A DNA stretch of 25,776 nucleotides from an uncultured Oceanospirillales bacterium (GCA_913061245.1 CAJXTO010000006.1:1-25776), one strand, 5' to 3'; counted from the stretch's first letter, positions 15,318-25,200 are shown. The notes: generated from the letters alone by a model not told the origin. Program-made: numbers and translations.

Positions 15318-16772
15318 ATGGAAACTGGACAATTAGTCGCTGCACTGGCGGCCGGTGTTCAATCTGATCGAGTTTTATTCCGCGAGCAAGATACAGCACC
15401 CTACGAGTGCGATGGCTTAACGATGTTCAAAGCGAAGCCAAAAGTCGTTGTGCTCCCCGAGACGCGAGATGAGGTCTGTCATGTACTCAAGACCTGTAAG
15501 GCACTTGGGGTGCCCGTGGTGGCGAGGGGTGCTGGTACCGGATTATCAGGTGGTGCGTTACCACATGCTGATGGAGTACTGCTTGTCATGGCTAAATTCA
15601 GCCGGATCCTTGAGATAGATGAGGATGCGCGGATTGCGCGTGTCGAGCCTGGTGTCCGGAACTTAGCGATCTCAGAAGCGGTCAGTCACCTGGACTTATA
15701 TTATGCCCCTGACCCATCGTCACAAATCGCATGCTCAATTGGCGGGAATATTGCTGAGAATTCAGGCGGAGTTCATTGCCTGAAATATGGGCTAACAGTG
15801 CATAACGTCTTGTCGGTCACGGTTGCTTTAGACGATGGTTCGATCGTGACCGTCGGATCTGATGCGTTGGATTCTGCAGGTTATGACCTCTTAGCTCTGA
15901 CCATCGGCAGTGAAGGTCTCCTAGCCGTTGTTTTGGAGGTTACGGTCAGGTTGCTACCGAAGCCTGAAGAAATGCGAGTTGTGATGGCTGCATTTGATGA
16001 TGTGACAAAAGCGGGAGATTCTGTCGGAAACATCATTGCAGCTGGAATTATTCCTGCTGGTCTCGAAATGATGGATGGTCCAGCGGTCGCTGCTGTCGAA
16101 GATTTTGTCAAGGCAGGTTATCCACTTGATGCCGAAGCGCTTCTTTTGTGTGAAGTTGACGGGACCAAAGAAGAAGTTGCGGATGAACTTGCTCGAGTCG
16201 AGGCAATTCTGAAGGAGTCTGGGGCAACGATGTTGCGCGTCGCCACCAATGAAGAAGAGCGACTGCTTTTCTGGAAAGGGCGTAAAAGTGCGTTCCCGGC
16301 CGTCGGTCGAATCTCTCCTGACTACTATTGCATGGATGGCACGATTCCGCGTAAACACCTGTCACTTGTATTGAGACGGATGCGTGAGATGTCAGAACGA
16401 TACGGGCTCCGCTGTGCGAACGTGTTTCATGCCGGTGATGGTAACTTGCATCCGTTGATTCTGTTTGATGCAAATGACCCTGATGAAGTGAAACGCGCTG
16501 AAGACTTCGGTGCAGAGATTCTTGAGCTGTCGGTTGAAGTGGGTGGAACCATCACTGGGGAGCATGGTGTTGGTATCGAAAAAATTAATGAAATGTGTGT
16601 TCAGTTCTCCTCAGATGAATTGACTCAATTCCATACTGTGAAGGCAGCCTTTGATCCAACAGGGATTCTGAACCCAGGAAAGGCAGTGCCGACACTAAAC
16701 CGCTGTGCAGAATTCGGAAAAATGCATATTCACCATGGGCAGATGCCTCATCCTGAATTGGAACGCTTTTAA
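15318..16772 (+). CDS. glcD: Glycolate oxidase FAD subunit GlcD
   Basis: FAD-linked subunit that oxidises glycolate to glyoxylate, passing electrons through GlcE and GlcF to the respiratory chain. In its 484 residues the FAD-binding PCMH domain shows RGAGTGLSGGA (70-80), PDPSS (131-135) and IGGNIAENSGG (141-151). The C-terminal domain has HAGDGNLHP (371-379) and GEHGVGIEK (414-422), the histidines placed at the flavin in this oxidase class. E. coli GlcD is 499 residues. A related D-lactate dehydrogenase is excluded mainly by the glcE and glcF partners. AAGGTGA precedes the ATG. A CATAAT box (15274-15279) and TTGCCT (15253-15258) are a weak promoter candidate. glcE follows in a TAATG overlap. 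Confidence 0.95.
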   Translation: METGQLVAALAAGVQSDRVLFREQDTAPYECDGLTMFKAKPKVVVLPETRDEVCHVLKTCKALGVPVVARGAGTGLSGGALPHADGVLLVMAKFSRILEIDEDARIARVEPGVRNLAISEAVSHLDLYYAPDPSSQIACSIGGNIAENSGGVHCLKYGLTVHNVLSVTVALDDGSIVTVGSDALDSAGYDLLALTIGSEGLLAVVLEVTVRLLPKPEEMRVVMAAFDDVTKAGDSVGNIIAAGIIPAGLEMMDGPAVAAVEDFVKAGYPLDAEALLLCEVDGTKEEVADELARVEAILKESGATMLRVATNEEERLLFWKGRKSAFPAVGRISPDYYCMDGTIPRKHLSLVLRRMREMSERYGLRCANVFHAGDGNLHPLILFDANDPDEVKRAEDFGAEILELSVEVGGTITGEHGVGIEKINEMCVQFSSDELTQFHTVKAAFDPTGILNPGKAVPTLNRCAEFGKMHIHHGQMPHPELERF

Positions 16773-17818
16773 TGTCCTTAGTCGAAACCTTATGTAATCG
16801 CCTTGCGGCGAAAGAGCCAGTATCTGTGATCGGCGGCAACACCAAGGCATTTTTAGCTGGCCGTTTGAAAGATGAACCTGTATCCATGCGGGAGCACACT
16901 GGCATCATTAATTACGAGCCGACTGAGCTTGTGTTAACTGCCAAAAGTGGGACGACGCTTCAAGAGATCGAGTCGTGTTTGAGTGAGGCGCGCCAAATGT
17001 TGCCGTTCGAACCGCCTCGCTTCGGTGATCAATCCACGCTCGGTGGCGTGATGGCATCGGGGCTCTCTGGACCACGCCGTATGCATCTGGGTAGTGCGCG
17101 CGATTGCGTGCTCGGTGTTCGCTTAATCAACGGTCTTGGCCAACATCTTAAGTTCGGTGGCGAAGTGATGAAGAACGTTGCCGGCTATGATTTGTCTCGT
17201 TTGTCTGTTGGAGCCTTTGGGACTTTGGGTATTTTGACTGAGATTTCGGTCAAGGTCTTACCGATTCCAGAGAAGGAGCAGACGCAAGTTCTTCAATGCA
17301 ACCAAGCGGAAGCGCTCGATATGCTTATCCAGATTGGACGCCGTCCTTATCCCGTATCGGCTGCGTCTTGGATCGGCGGTGCACTTTATATTCGTTTGTC
17401 AGGTGCAGCCAGCGGCGTCGAATCGGCTGCACTCGCGATTGGCGGTGACACGTTAAACGATGCTGGTCAATTTTGGTCGAGCCTCCGTGATATGACAGCC
17501 CCTGAGTTTAATCCTGTTGGGGAATGGCTCTGGAGAATCTCCGTTGCCCCGACGACGCCAACCAATACATTGGATGCGTTCTGTTTTGACTGGGCTGGCG
17601 GACAGCGGTGGATCACCACTCCACCCAATGATCTCTCACCCTTTGAATTGGCTGCGCGACTGGGAGGACATGCAACTTGTTTCGCGCGTGACCGGGAATC
17701 TGGAACCGGTATGCAGCCACTTGAACCTGGAATTTTGCGCTTGAATCAACGTGTCAAAGAAGCAATGGATCCGCACGGTTTGATTAACCGAGGTCGTTTA
17801 TTGGAGGAGGCTCACTAA
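16772..17818 (+). CDS. glcE: Glycolate oxidase FAD-binding subunit GlcE
   Basis: Second flavin subunit of the GlcDEF complex, 348 residues against 350 in E. coli. It has only the FAD-binding half of GlcD: PPRFGDQSTLGGVMASGLSGPRR (about 79-101) and the GlcE signature KNVAGYDLSRLSVGAFGTLG (about 133-152), which together form the flavin pocket. The C-terminus LRLNQRVKEAMDPHGLINRGR matches the closing segment of the family. Its ATG shares one base with the glcD stop, and its own stop shares one base with the glcF ATG (TAATG in both cases), giving a tightly coupled three-gene unit with presumably equal subunit synthesis. Confidence 0.95.
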   Translation: MSLVETLCNRLAAKEPVSVIGGNTKAFLAGRLKDEPVSMREHTGIINYEPTELVLTAKSGTTLQEIESCLSEARQMLPFEPPRFGDQSTLGGVMASGLSGPRRMHLGSARDCVLGVRLINGLGQHLKFGGEVMKNVAGYDLSRLSVGAFGTLGILTEISVKVLPIPEKEQTQVLQCNQAEALDMLIQIGRRPYPVSAASWIGGALYIRLSGAASGVESAALAIGGDTLNDAGQFWSSLRDMTAPEFNPVGEWLWRISVAPTTPTNTLDAFCFDWAGGQRWITTPPNDLSPFELAARLGGHATCFARDRESGTGMQPLEPGILRLNQRVKEAMDPHGLINRGRLLEEAH

Positions 17819-19032
17819 TGCAGACCAATATTGTTGAGCGTTACGCCAATACCGACTATGGCCGCGAAGCTGAAGCGATTCTCAGAAAATGTGTTCACTG
17901 TGGCTTTTGTACAGCGACATGTCCGACATACCAATTACTGGGTGATGAATTGGATGGACCGCGAGGTCGAATCTACCAAATCAAAGAAATCCTCGAGGGC
18001 GCAACCCCAACTGCTTCAACGCAAACACACCTTGATCGGTGCTTAACTTGCCGTTCGTGTGAAACTACCTGTCCCTCAGGTGTTGATTATGGGCGGCTTG
18101 CAGATATCGGCCGTAAGATCGTTGAAGATGAAGTAGGCCGCTCGTGGATACAGACATTGATTCGGAAAGCACTCATCGTTGTAATTCCAAATCGACAGCT
18201 GTTTGGTTTGCTTATGCGCATGGGGCAGCTCTTCCGTCCGCTAATGCCGGGCGCTATACGCCGCAAGATTCCGCAGCGCGTTGCACCGAGTGTTTGGCCG
18301 ACATCAACTCATACACGGACAATGTTGGTGCTTGAAGCTTGTGCACAACCGTCAGCAACCCCAAATGTGAACGCAGCTGCTGCTCGTGTACTCGATCGGT
18401 TGGGTATTCAATTAATTGCAGCGAAAGAAGCGGGTTGTTGTGGTGCTGTGGCGCACCACTTGAGTGATCACGACCGAAGCTTTGATGCGGTGAAACGAAA
18501 TATCGATGCCTGGTGGCCTCTAATTGAGCAAGGTGCTGAAGCGATCGTGATTACCGCCTCAGGGTGTGGTGTGATGGTGAAAGAATATGGTCACTTACTT
18601 GCCGATGACCCGCTGTATGCTGAAAAAGCTCAACGAGTCTCTGAGATGGCCAAAGATATTTCTGAAGTGTTGGTTAACGAGGATTTGGGAGGACTGAAAG
18701 TCCGAGGAGCAAAGACTCTGGCATTTCACTCGCCATGTACGCTGCAACATGGGCAGAAACTCAATGGCCTAACTGAGGGCATTTTGAGAGAGCTTGGATT
18801 TGATTTAAAACCAGTTGCTGATTCCCACTTATGCTGTGGCTCTGCGGGGACTTATTCGATCCTTCAACCGGACCTCAGCAAGCGGCTTTTGAAAAATAAA
18901 GTGAAGGCTCTTGAGGCGACTGGGGCTCCAACGATCGCGACTGCAAACGTTGGATGTCAGCTCCATTTGTCGACCGGAGCGAATACTCCGGTCAAACACT
19001 GGATTGAATTAGTCGACGAAGTTACCGGATAA
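17818..19032 (+). CDS. glcF: Glycolate oxidase iron-sulfur subunit GlcF
   Basis: Electron-transfer subunit of glycolate oxidase, at the inner face of the membrane. Its 404 residues match E. coli GlcF (407). Two 4Fe-4S ferredoxin motifs are complete: Cys25, 28, 31, 35 (CVHCGFCTATCP) and Cys75, 78, 81, 85 (CLTCRSCETTCP). Two CCG domains follow, with CCG at 207-209 and 339-341, as in heterodisulfide-reductase-like subunits that bind further cofactors. A strong GGAGGAGG ribosome site lies at the end of glcE. The last 11 bases overlap the convergent quinone-reductase-like gene. No glcG, glcC regulator or malate synthase gene is seen alongside. Confidence 0.96.
   Translation: MQTNIVERYANTDYGREAEAILRKCVHCGFCTATCPTYQLLGDELDGPRGRIYQIKEILEGATPTASTQTHLDRCLTCRSCETTCPSGVDYGRLADIGRKIVEDEVGRSWIQTLIRKALIVVIPNRQLFGLLMRMGQLFRPLMPGAIRRKIPQRVAPSVWPTSTHTRTMLVLEACAQPSATPNVNAAAARVLDRLGIQLIAAKEAGCCGAVAHHLSDHDRSFDAVKRNIDAWWPLIEQGAEAIVITASGCGVMVKEYGHLLADDPLYAEKAQRVSEMAKDISEVLVNEDLGGLKVRGAKTLAFHSPCTLQHGQKLNGLTEGILRELGFDLKPVADSHLCCGSAGTYSILQPDLSKRLLKNKVKALEATGAPTIATANVGCQLHLSTGANTPVKHWIELVDEVTG
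18972..18993. repeat. Perfect 8-bp inverted repeat inside the glcF 3' end
   Basis: GACCGGAG (18972-18979) and CTCCGGTC (18986-18993) form a perfect GC-rich stem with a 6-base loop, about 40 bases before the glcF stop. There is no U-tract on either strand, so it is not a standard terminator. It may stall or stabilise the convergent transcripts that meet here, or may be chance. Confidence 0.5.
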
Positions 19033-20014
19033 GCACAACTTTGCCGATCGCTTCGCCTGATTCTAAGTAGGCATGCGCATCGGCAACGTCTTCAAATTCA
19101 AACTGCTGCTGATCAATCAACGGACGCAATTCTCCGTTTTCAGCCATTTCGCAGAGCTTTTCAAGGCGTGGTCGGATGCTGTGACGGTTCATTGGGTTTG
19201 CAACTTGGCCAACTAAGAAAACGACGTGCAGTGTCAGACTTCTCGCATGCATCGGGCTCAAATCATGTGTTGAGCGGGCTGCGATGTTAACTACAGTGCC
19301 TCCAAAGCGCGCAGCTTGGAAACTCGCATCGAGGTTATCGCCGCCAACTGTGTCGAACACGATGTCGTACCCTTTGCCATCGGCGTGCTGATTCACATAA
19401 TCCTCAACAGATAAGCCTTTGTACAAAATGGTTTCAGATGCGCCGAGTTCGCGAGCGTAACCTGCTTTTTCTTCATTACTGACTGTTGTATGCACAGTAC
19501 CACCCAAATGTTTAGCGATTTGGATGCCAACGTGGCCCACACCGCCGCCACCTGCATGGACAAGAACTTTGTCACCCGCTTTCACTTGAGCGCGGTCAGC
19601 CAACGCAAACCATGCTGTCAACGATACAAGTGGTAGTGCTGCAGCTTCCACAAATGAGAGATTTTTTGGTTTTTTAGTGATTAATTGTGCATCAGTCAGC
19701 ATTTTTTCAGCTAATGCCCCTGAAGGCAGTCCATTAAATCCGCCTGCACAGCCCCAAACCTCATCACCCACTTGGAGGTGATCAACACCAGGTCCAACTT
19801 CAGTCACGATCCCGGCAACGTCACCATGCAACACAGCAGGGAATGGAGGAGTGGCTGGAGGAACCATGCCTGCACGAATTTTTAAATCGATCGGGTTGAC
19901 GCTTGATGCTTTGACATCAATAACGACTTGCCCTTCGCCTGCTGTGGGCTCAGGCATTTCGTGGAGAGAAAATACTTCAGGGCCACCGAAGCCCGAGATA
20001 GTCATCACTTTCAT
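19022..20014 (-). CDS. MDR-family quinone/alkene reductase-like oxidoreductase
   Basis: A 330-residue medium-chain dehydrogenase/reductase of the zinc-free quinone-oxidoreductase type, using NAD(P)H. The N-terminal GroES-like domain holds VKASSVNPIDLKIRAG (about 35-50) and LHGDVAGIVTEVGPGV. The Rossmann loop is VHAGGGGVGHVGIQIAKHLGG (about 151-171), and no catalytic zinc cysteine set is seen. KGYDIVFDTVGGD is the usual mid-domain signature. The true substrate is unknown. The frame extends to a TTG at 20044, but the ATG at 20014 begins the typical MKVMTISGFGGPEVF and is preferred. It converges with glcF and diverges from the L,D-transpeptidase gene across 46 bases. Confidence 0.88.
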   Translation of the reverse strand: MKVMTISGFGGPEVFSLHEMPEPTAGEGQVVIDVKASSVNPIDLKIRAGMVPPATPPFPAVLHGDVAGIVTEVGPGVDHLQVGDEVWGCAGGFNGLPSGALAEKMLTDAQLITKKPKNLSFVEAAALPLVSLTAWFALADRAQVKAGDKVLVHAGGGGVGHVGIQIAKHLGGTVHTTVSNEEKAGYARELGASETILYKGLSVEDYVNQHADGKGYDIVFDTVGGDNLDASFQAARFGGTVVNIAARSTHDLSPMHARSLTLHVVFLVGQVANPMNRHSIRPRLEKLCEMAENGELRPLIDQQQFEFEDVADAHAYLESGEAIGKVVLIR

Positions 20015-20060
20015 TGGTTTTTCATCCAGTTTTGTTATTACCAAGTGCTAAACTTGGACT

Positions 20061-20546
20061 ATGGCAATCGAATCAATCGAGATCAATCTTAAAACGCAAA
20101 ATTGTCGAGTTTTTACGACCGATGATGTTGTTGTTTATCCCTGCTCAACCGCTTTAAATGGACCCGGTGAGCAAGAGGGCTCTGGTTGCACACCGCGCGG
20201 CAGCCACCGAATACGTGCAATCGTTGGCCGTGGCGAACCCGAAAACGCTGTTTTCGTCGGTCGACGCCCCACGGGCGAGCTTTGGACAGAACAATTGCAC
20301 GATGCATACCCTAATCGTGATTGGATTTTGGGCAGAATCTTGTGGCTTTGCGGTAATGACAGCGGATTAAATCGCGGTGGACAGGTCGATAGTCAGCGGC
20401 GTTATATTTATATTCACGGCACGCCACCATCAGAGCCGATGGGTATCCCTCTATCGCATGGATGTGTGCGCATGCGTCTTCAAGATATCTGTGAACTGGC
20501 GGACCAAGTCGCACCAGGCACTTTAGTTTCAATCGTGGAATCCTGA
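20061..20546 (+). CDS. L,D-transpeptidase (YkuD) domain protein without signal peptide
   Basis: A 161-residue single-domain YkuD protein. The fold forms or remodels peptidoglycan cross-links using a catalytic cysteine. The active site is intact: His119 in YIHGTPP and SHGCVRM (132-138) with Cys135. GCTPRGSHRI (43-51) is the conserved TPxG block. Family enzymes usually act in the periplasm and carry a signal peptide, yet this protein begins directly with the domain. An in-frame TAA (20049-20051) lies four codons upstream, so no hidden leader is possible. The mscS-type gene follows after one base. Either it acts on cytosolic muropeptides, leaves the cell by another route, or is a repurposed cysteine transpeptidase or hydrolase. 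No good ribosome site precedes the ATG. Confidence 0.87.
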   Translation: MAIESIEINLKTQNCRVFTTDDVVVYPCSTALNGPGEQEGSGCTPRGSHRIRAIVGRGEPENAVFVGRRPTGELWTEQLHDAYPNRDWILGRILWLCGNDSGLNRGGQVDSQRRYIYIHGTPPSEPMGIPLSHGCVRMRLQDICELADQVAPGTLVSIVES

Positions 20547-20547
20547 C

Positions 20548-21681
20548 ATGCTCGAGTTATTCATTGAATCCATTCTGTCGCTCCTTGAAGGCCCACTAAC
20601 AGGTATTGGTGTTTCTCCAGTTGCAGTACTTCGAGGTGTAGAGCTTTTCGTGATCGTTTTACTGACGGTCTTCGGCTCGTATTTTGTACGCCGTTTTGTC
20701 CGTACATTGAAAACCCGTGCTGAGAAAACCGAATCAAAATGGGACGATACCTTCTTTGCAGCGCTTCAAGGTCCTGCTCGGACACTGGTTTGGGTCGTCG
20801 GCCTGACATTTGCGCTCGAACGCGCATCTGTCGGATTGGATATCGAGGCGATTTTTAGCCCTCTCCGTTCTGCGTTGGTGATCGCGACACTGACATGGGC
20901 TTTAATCCGATTCATTGATCGCGTCCAGCGTCGCATGATGCATGATCCGCAGAGTGATGATTTGGATCTCACCACGGTTGAGGCGATTGGGCGTCTGATT
21001 CGAATCACCGTGATGATTACCAGTGGTTTGATTATTCTTCAAACCCTTGGTTTCTCGGTATCTGGTGTGCTCGCTTTTGGTGGTCTTGGCGGGATCGCCG
21101 TTGGCTTTGCAGCAAAGGATTTGTTGTCGAATTTCTTTGGCGGTTTGATGATTTTCTTAGACCGACCATTCGGCGTTGGAGACTGGATTCGTTCGCCTGA
21201 TCGAGACATCGAAGGAACTGTTGAGTCTTTAGGTTGGCGACTCACAACGATTCGAACGTTCGATAAGCGACCATTGTACGTGCCAAATGCGACATTTTTA
21301 TCGATTGCAGTCGAAAATCCATCCCGGATGTCACATCGCAGGATTTATGAAACCATCGGTGTGCGCTACGACGATGCGAATCAGATCCGGCCGATTGTCG
21401 AACGGGTCAAGACCATGCTTGAGCAACATCCTGATATCGATGCTTCACAAACGTTGATGGTGAATTTTAACCAGTTCGGACCAAGCTCTTTAGACTTCTT
21501 TATTTACTGCTTTACCAAGACCACGGTATGGACTGAATATCACTCGGTTAAAGAAGATGTGTTGCTGAAAGCCTACGACTTAATCACTGAGCTTGGGGCA
21601 GAGGTTGCGTTTCCGACTCAGACGCTACATCTGCAGGTTGAGCCTGAGGCTCTGCAAGCACAATCGGTTCAGCAGCAATAA
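20548..21681 (+). CDS. MscS-family mechanosensitive channel
   Basis: A small-conductance mechanosensitive channel subunit of 377 residues. These open under membrane tension to release solutes after osmotic downshock. About five membrane segments (near 24-47, 76-92, 104-123, 150-167 and 172-205) resemble the E. coli YnaI type rather than three-segment MscS. The pore helix and entry to the beta domain are clear: GVLAFGGLGGIAVGFAAKD (173-191), LMIFLDRPFGVGDWI (200-214) and EGTVESLGWRLTTIRTFD (222-239). The C-terminal tail is Gln/Glu-rich. It follows the L,D-transpeptidase gene after one base, linking turgor and wall upkeep on one transcript. Its last 98 bases lie antisense to csiV. Confidence 0.93.
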   Translation: MLELFIESILSLLEGPLTGIGVSPVAVLRGVELFVIVLLTVFGSYFVRRFVRTLKTRAEKTESKWDDTFFAALQGPARTLVWVVGLTFALERASVGLDIEAIFSPLRSALVIATLTWALIRFIDRVQRRMMHDPQSDDLDLTTVEAIGRLIRITVMITSGLIILQTLGFSVSGVLAFGGLGGIAVGFAAKDLLSNFFGGLMIFLDRPFGVGDWIRSPDRDIEGTVESLGWRLTTIRTFDKRPLYVPNATFLSIAVENPSRMSHRRIYETIGVRYDDANQIRPIVERVKTMLEQHPDIDASQTLMVNFNQFGPSSLDFFIYCFTKTTVWTEYHSVKEDVLLKAYDLITELGAEVAFPTQTLHLQVEPEALQAQSVQQQ

Positions 21682-22243
21682 TGACCCCGAACGCGGGATG
21701 ATCGAGGTAGTGAATGTCCTTTGAGGACATTTTTCTAAATTCTCTTAGTACGTAGACCTCATCCAAAGGAGTTCCATCAGGAGCTTGTCGTACGCCCGCT
21801 CGGGTGACCCTTAAGTCTGCGTTGACCTCAATGAATCGATCGATCGACCAGCGCAAATAGCCATTGAGGCTAAACCCGTTATCGGCTATGCCGGAGATTT
21901 GAAACCAAGGATTGGCCTGTTGATTTTCGGTGAGCGGATGAATCCAGCGTTTGTGGAACAAAATTTGGCCATTCAACTGTGTCTGGATGCGAAGCGCAGA
22001 ATTACTCAACACTCGGCTTGAATCAGGTAGTGGCGTTAAGTTTTTATAGCCAGAATTTAGAGCAAACAGTAAATCAAAACTCTCGGGCGCTTGAGGTTCC
22101 GTTGCTGGGAAGACTTCGGTAATCGATTGCACCGGCTCAGGACGTGAAAACACCAAGACCTCAAGGGCATAGGGCCTTACTTCAGCATGGGTAACAGTTG
22201 TCATCAGAAGGGTGATAAGGAAACTGATGATCCGGTTTGTCAT
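21584..22243 (-). CDS. csiV: CsiV-like periplasmic peptidoglycan-binding protein
   Basis: A 219-residue exported protein (signal TNRIISFLITLLMTTVTHA, residues 2-20). The start of the mature chain, YALEVLVFSRPEP, and WFQISGIADNGFSLNGYLRWSID fit the CsiV family. In Vibrio cholerae CsiV binds peptidoglycan and acts through LpoA on PBP1A. It is placed directly after mfd, as in other Gammaproteobacteria, with an ATGA overlap. The last 20-odd residues (PQAQPADVASESETQPLPQAQ-like tail) are low-complexity and encoded antisense to the mscS-type gene, so the conserved domain ends before the overlap. Assignment rests on context plus partial motif match. Confidence 0.78.
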   Translation of the reverse strand: MTNRIISFLITLLMTTVTHAEVRPYALEVLVFSRPEPVQSITEVFPATEPQAPESFDLLFALNSGYKNLTPLPDSSRVLSNSALRIQTQLNGQILFHKRWIHPLTENQQANPWFQISGIADNGFSLNGYLRWSIDRFIEVNADLRVTRAGVRQAPDGTPLDEVYVLREFRKMSSKDIHYLDHPAFGVIIAAEPIVLAEPQAQPADVASESETQPLPQAQ

Positions 22244-25200
22244 GGGGTTGCAGGCCTTTTTAATGCATCGAGTACTTCATGGATAAACTCTAATCGGGCT
22301 TCAGCTCCAACTGTTTCTCGAACGATTTTCAACGCCGTTGCACCATCGAGTTTATATTCATGAGATTTGGACTGTACCAGACTGATGAGCACCATTGGAT
22401 CGACTTTCGTCTTTTCTCTAAATTCAATGCGGCCAGATTGTGGTCCGAGTGTGATCTGTTTGATTCCCAGAGACTCCGCCAAGAGGCGAACTTTTGCTTG
22501 TTGAAATAGATTTTTGACTTGCGGTGGCAGTAGACCAAAGCGGTCAATCATTTCGATTTCAATTTCGGATAACAGTTCGTCTGATGAGGCCGAGCTAATG
22601 CGTTTGTAGAGCTCGAGTCGCAATGGCACATCATTGAGATAATCGTTTGGAATCAACGCAGGAATTTTTAAATCAACTTCTGCGTGTGCTGATTCGGTTT
22701 GATCAAAATCAGGTGTCCGTCCCTCGCGGATGGCTGTTACAGCCTCATCAAGCATTTCCATATAAAGAGAGAAACCAATGGTTTGCATGTTACCTGATTG
22801 ATCCTCACCCAACAGTTCGCCCGCTCCCCGAATCTCAAGATCATGCGTTGCCAACTGGAATCCAGCACCCAGATCGCTCGCAGCTTCAATTGCTTCCAGG
22901 CGTTTCACTGCATCGGCTGTGATGGAACGTGGGTCTGGTGTGAGTAGATAGGCATATGCCTGGTGATGAGACCGTCCAACTCGTCCTCTAAGCTGATGCA
23001 ATTGTGCTAGTCCGAACTGGTCTGCGCGTTCGATCAAAATCGTGTTCGCTGATGGAATATCGATTCCGGTTTCGATGATTGTTGAGCAGACCAAGACGTT
23101 ATATTTCTTATGATAGAAATCGGTCATCACATCTTCGAGCTCACGTTCACGCATTTGGCCATGAGCGACGATGACACGAGCTTCTGGTACGAGCTGTCGT
23201 ACGTCATCAGCAGAACGTTCGATGCTTTTCACTTCGTTATGCAGGTAGTAGACCTGTCCACCCCGTAACAGTTCACGCAGGATGGCTTCTTTCACAAGTG
23301 CATCATCTTTTTGTTTGATGAAGGTTTTGACTGATAAGCGTCGAGCGGGTGGTGTTGCAATGACGGATAAATCACGAATTCCTGCCATCGAGAGGTTGAG
23401 GGTTCGTGGAATTGGAGTTGCCGTCAGAGTGAGTACGTCCACATCTGAGCGATATTTTTTCAGGCGTTCTTTTTGCGCTACGCCGAACCGGTGCTCTTCA
23501 TCAATAATTAAGAGTCCAAGTTTCGGTAGTTTAAGGTCGCTTGATAACAGTTTATGGGTGCCTACGACGATATCGACTTGGCCGTTGTTCGCTCGATCAA
23601 TAACTAATTTGGTTTCTTTCGCTGATTTAAACCGGCTGAGTACTTCAACCGTGACAGGCCAATCTGCGAATCGATCGCGGAACGATTCGAAATGCTGTTG
23701 CGCGAGCAGTGTCGTTGGGACCAAGACGCACACTTGCTTGCCGCTACTCACAGATGCGAATGCAGCGCGCATCGCGACTTCTGTTTTACCAAAGCCGACA
23801 TCACCGCAGACTAATCGATCCATCGGGCGTGGCGCTTTTAAATCAGTAAGAACCGCATCGATCGACGTTTCTTGATCTGGCGTGAGTTCAAATGGGAACC
23901 CATCGGCAAACCGATCATATTGCGATTCGTCGATTTGGTGCGCATAACCCTCTTTGGCTGCACGTCTGGCATAGATATCGAGAAGCTCTGCAGCTTTATC
24001 ACGAATTTCCTCTGCAGCTTTTTGCTTCGCTTTACTCCAGCGGTCGGTCCCGAGCTTGTGAGCAGAGACTGAATCGGGATCTCCACCTGCATACCGACTG
24101 AGGACTCCAAGATTTGTAACGGGAATGTAGAGTTTTGCTCCACCCTGGTACTCAACAGTGACGAATTCATTGATGTCGTCACCCAAATCGATTGTTTCGA
24201 GTCCTTTGTAGTGACCGACTCCATGATCGATGTGAACAATCGGGTCACCGACTTCAATTTCTGATAAATCGCGAACAATGAGATCTGTTGCGATCTCATG
24301 CTGCTTGCGTCTGCGTCTCTGAGGGACGCGACGACCAAATAATTGGCTCTCAGGAACGATCGCGAATTGGTCCACCACAATTCCCTGGTCGAGTAGACCG
24401 AGCGTGATGACTGCTTTGTGTTCAGCGGGCTTGAATTCACTGAATCGTTCAATGGGTTCTGGACGCACACCATGCTTTGCCAAAAGCTCGAGTAATGCTT
24501 CACGTCTGCCGGCTGATTCAGCAACAAAGCAAACTGCTTTGCCACTTTCAATCAAGGCTTTGATTTTTGAAGCGGGTTGATCACTCTTGGCATCAAATGT
24601 GACATCAGGTAGTGGTTGAATACGAGGATGGGTCGCATCCGGCTCTTTGATTTCTAGTGAACCAAAGGGCTTTAAGTCGGCAAATAGTTCTTCTGTTCGA
24701 ACAAAGAGTTTTTCTGGAGACAGAATTGGCTTTCTGCGGTCATGCCGTAGGCTCTCAAATCGCGTTGTGACGTCGTTCCAGAACTGCTCGAGTGCTTGAT
24801 GTAATGCACCGACACGGATGGTCTGTGTATCGTTCGGCAAATAATTGAATAAGGTTGCCATCTGATTAAAAAACAGTGGGGCATAGTACTCGATGCCGGG
24901 AGGGGCAAGACCAGATGAAACATCTTGATAGATCGAACAGTCTCTCGGATTACCATCAAATGTCTCGTGCCAGTTTTGCCTGAATGTAGCGATTCCTGTT
25001 TCGGTCAGTGGGATTTCTCGGGCCGGTAAGAGGGTGACAGACTCAACTTTGGTGATCGTGCGCTGGGTGTCTGGGTCGAATGCTCTGAGGCTGTCGATCT
25101 CTGTATCGAAGAGCTCTACGCGCAGCGGTTGGTCAGAACCCATTGGAAATACATCAAGAATCGCACCGCGCACTGCAAATTCGCCATGTTCTCTCACAGT

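Noticed and set aside
23282..24551. Long open frames of about 200-240 codons in other frames of mfd
   Set aside because: mfd is continuous and fully conserved through this region; the alternative translations are Ser/Arg-rich and resemble nothing.
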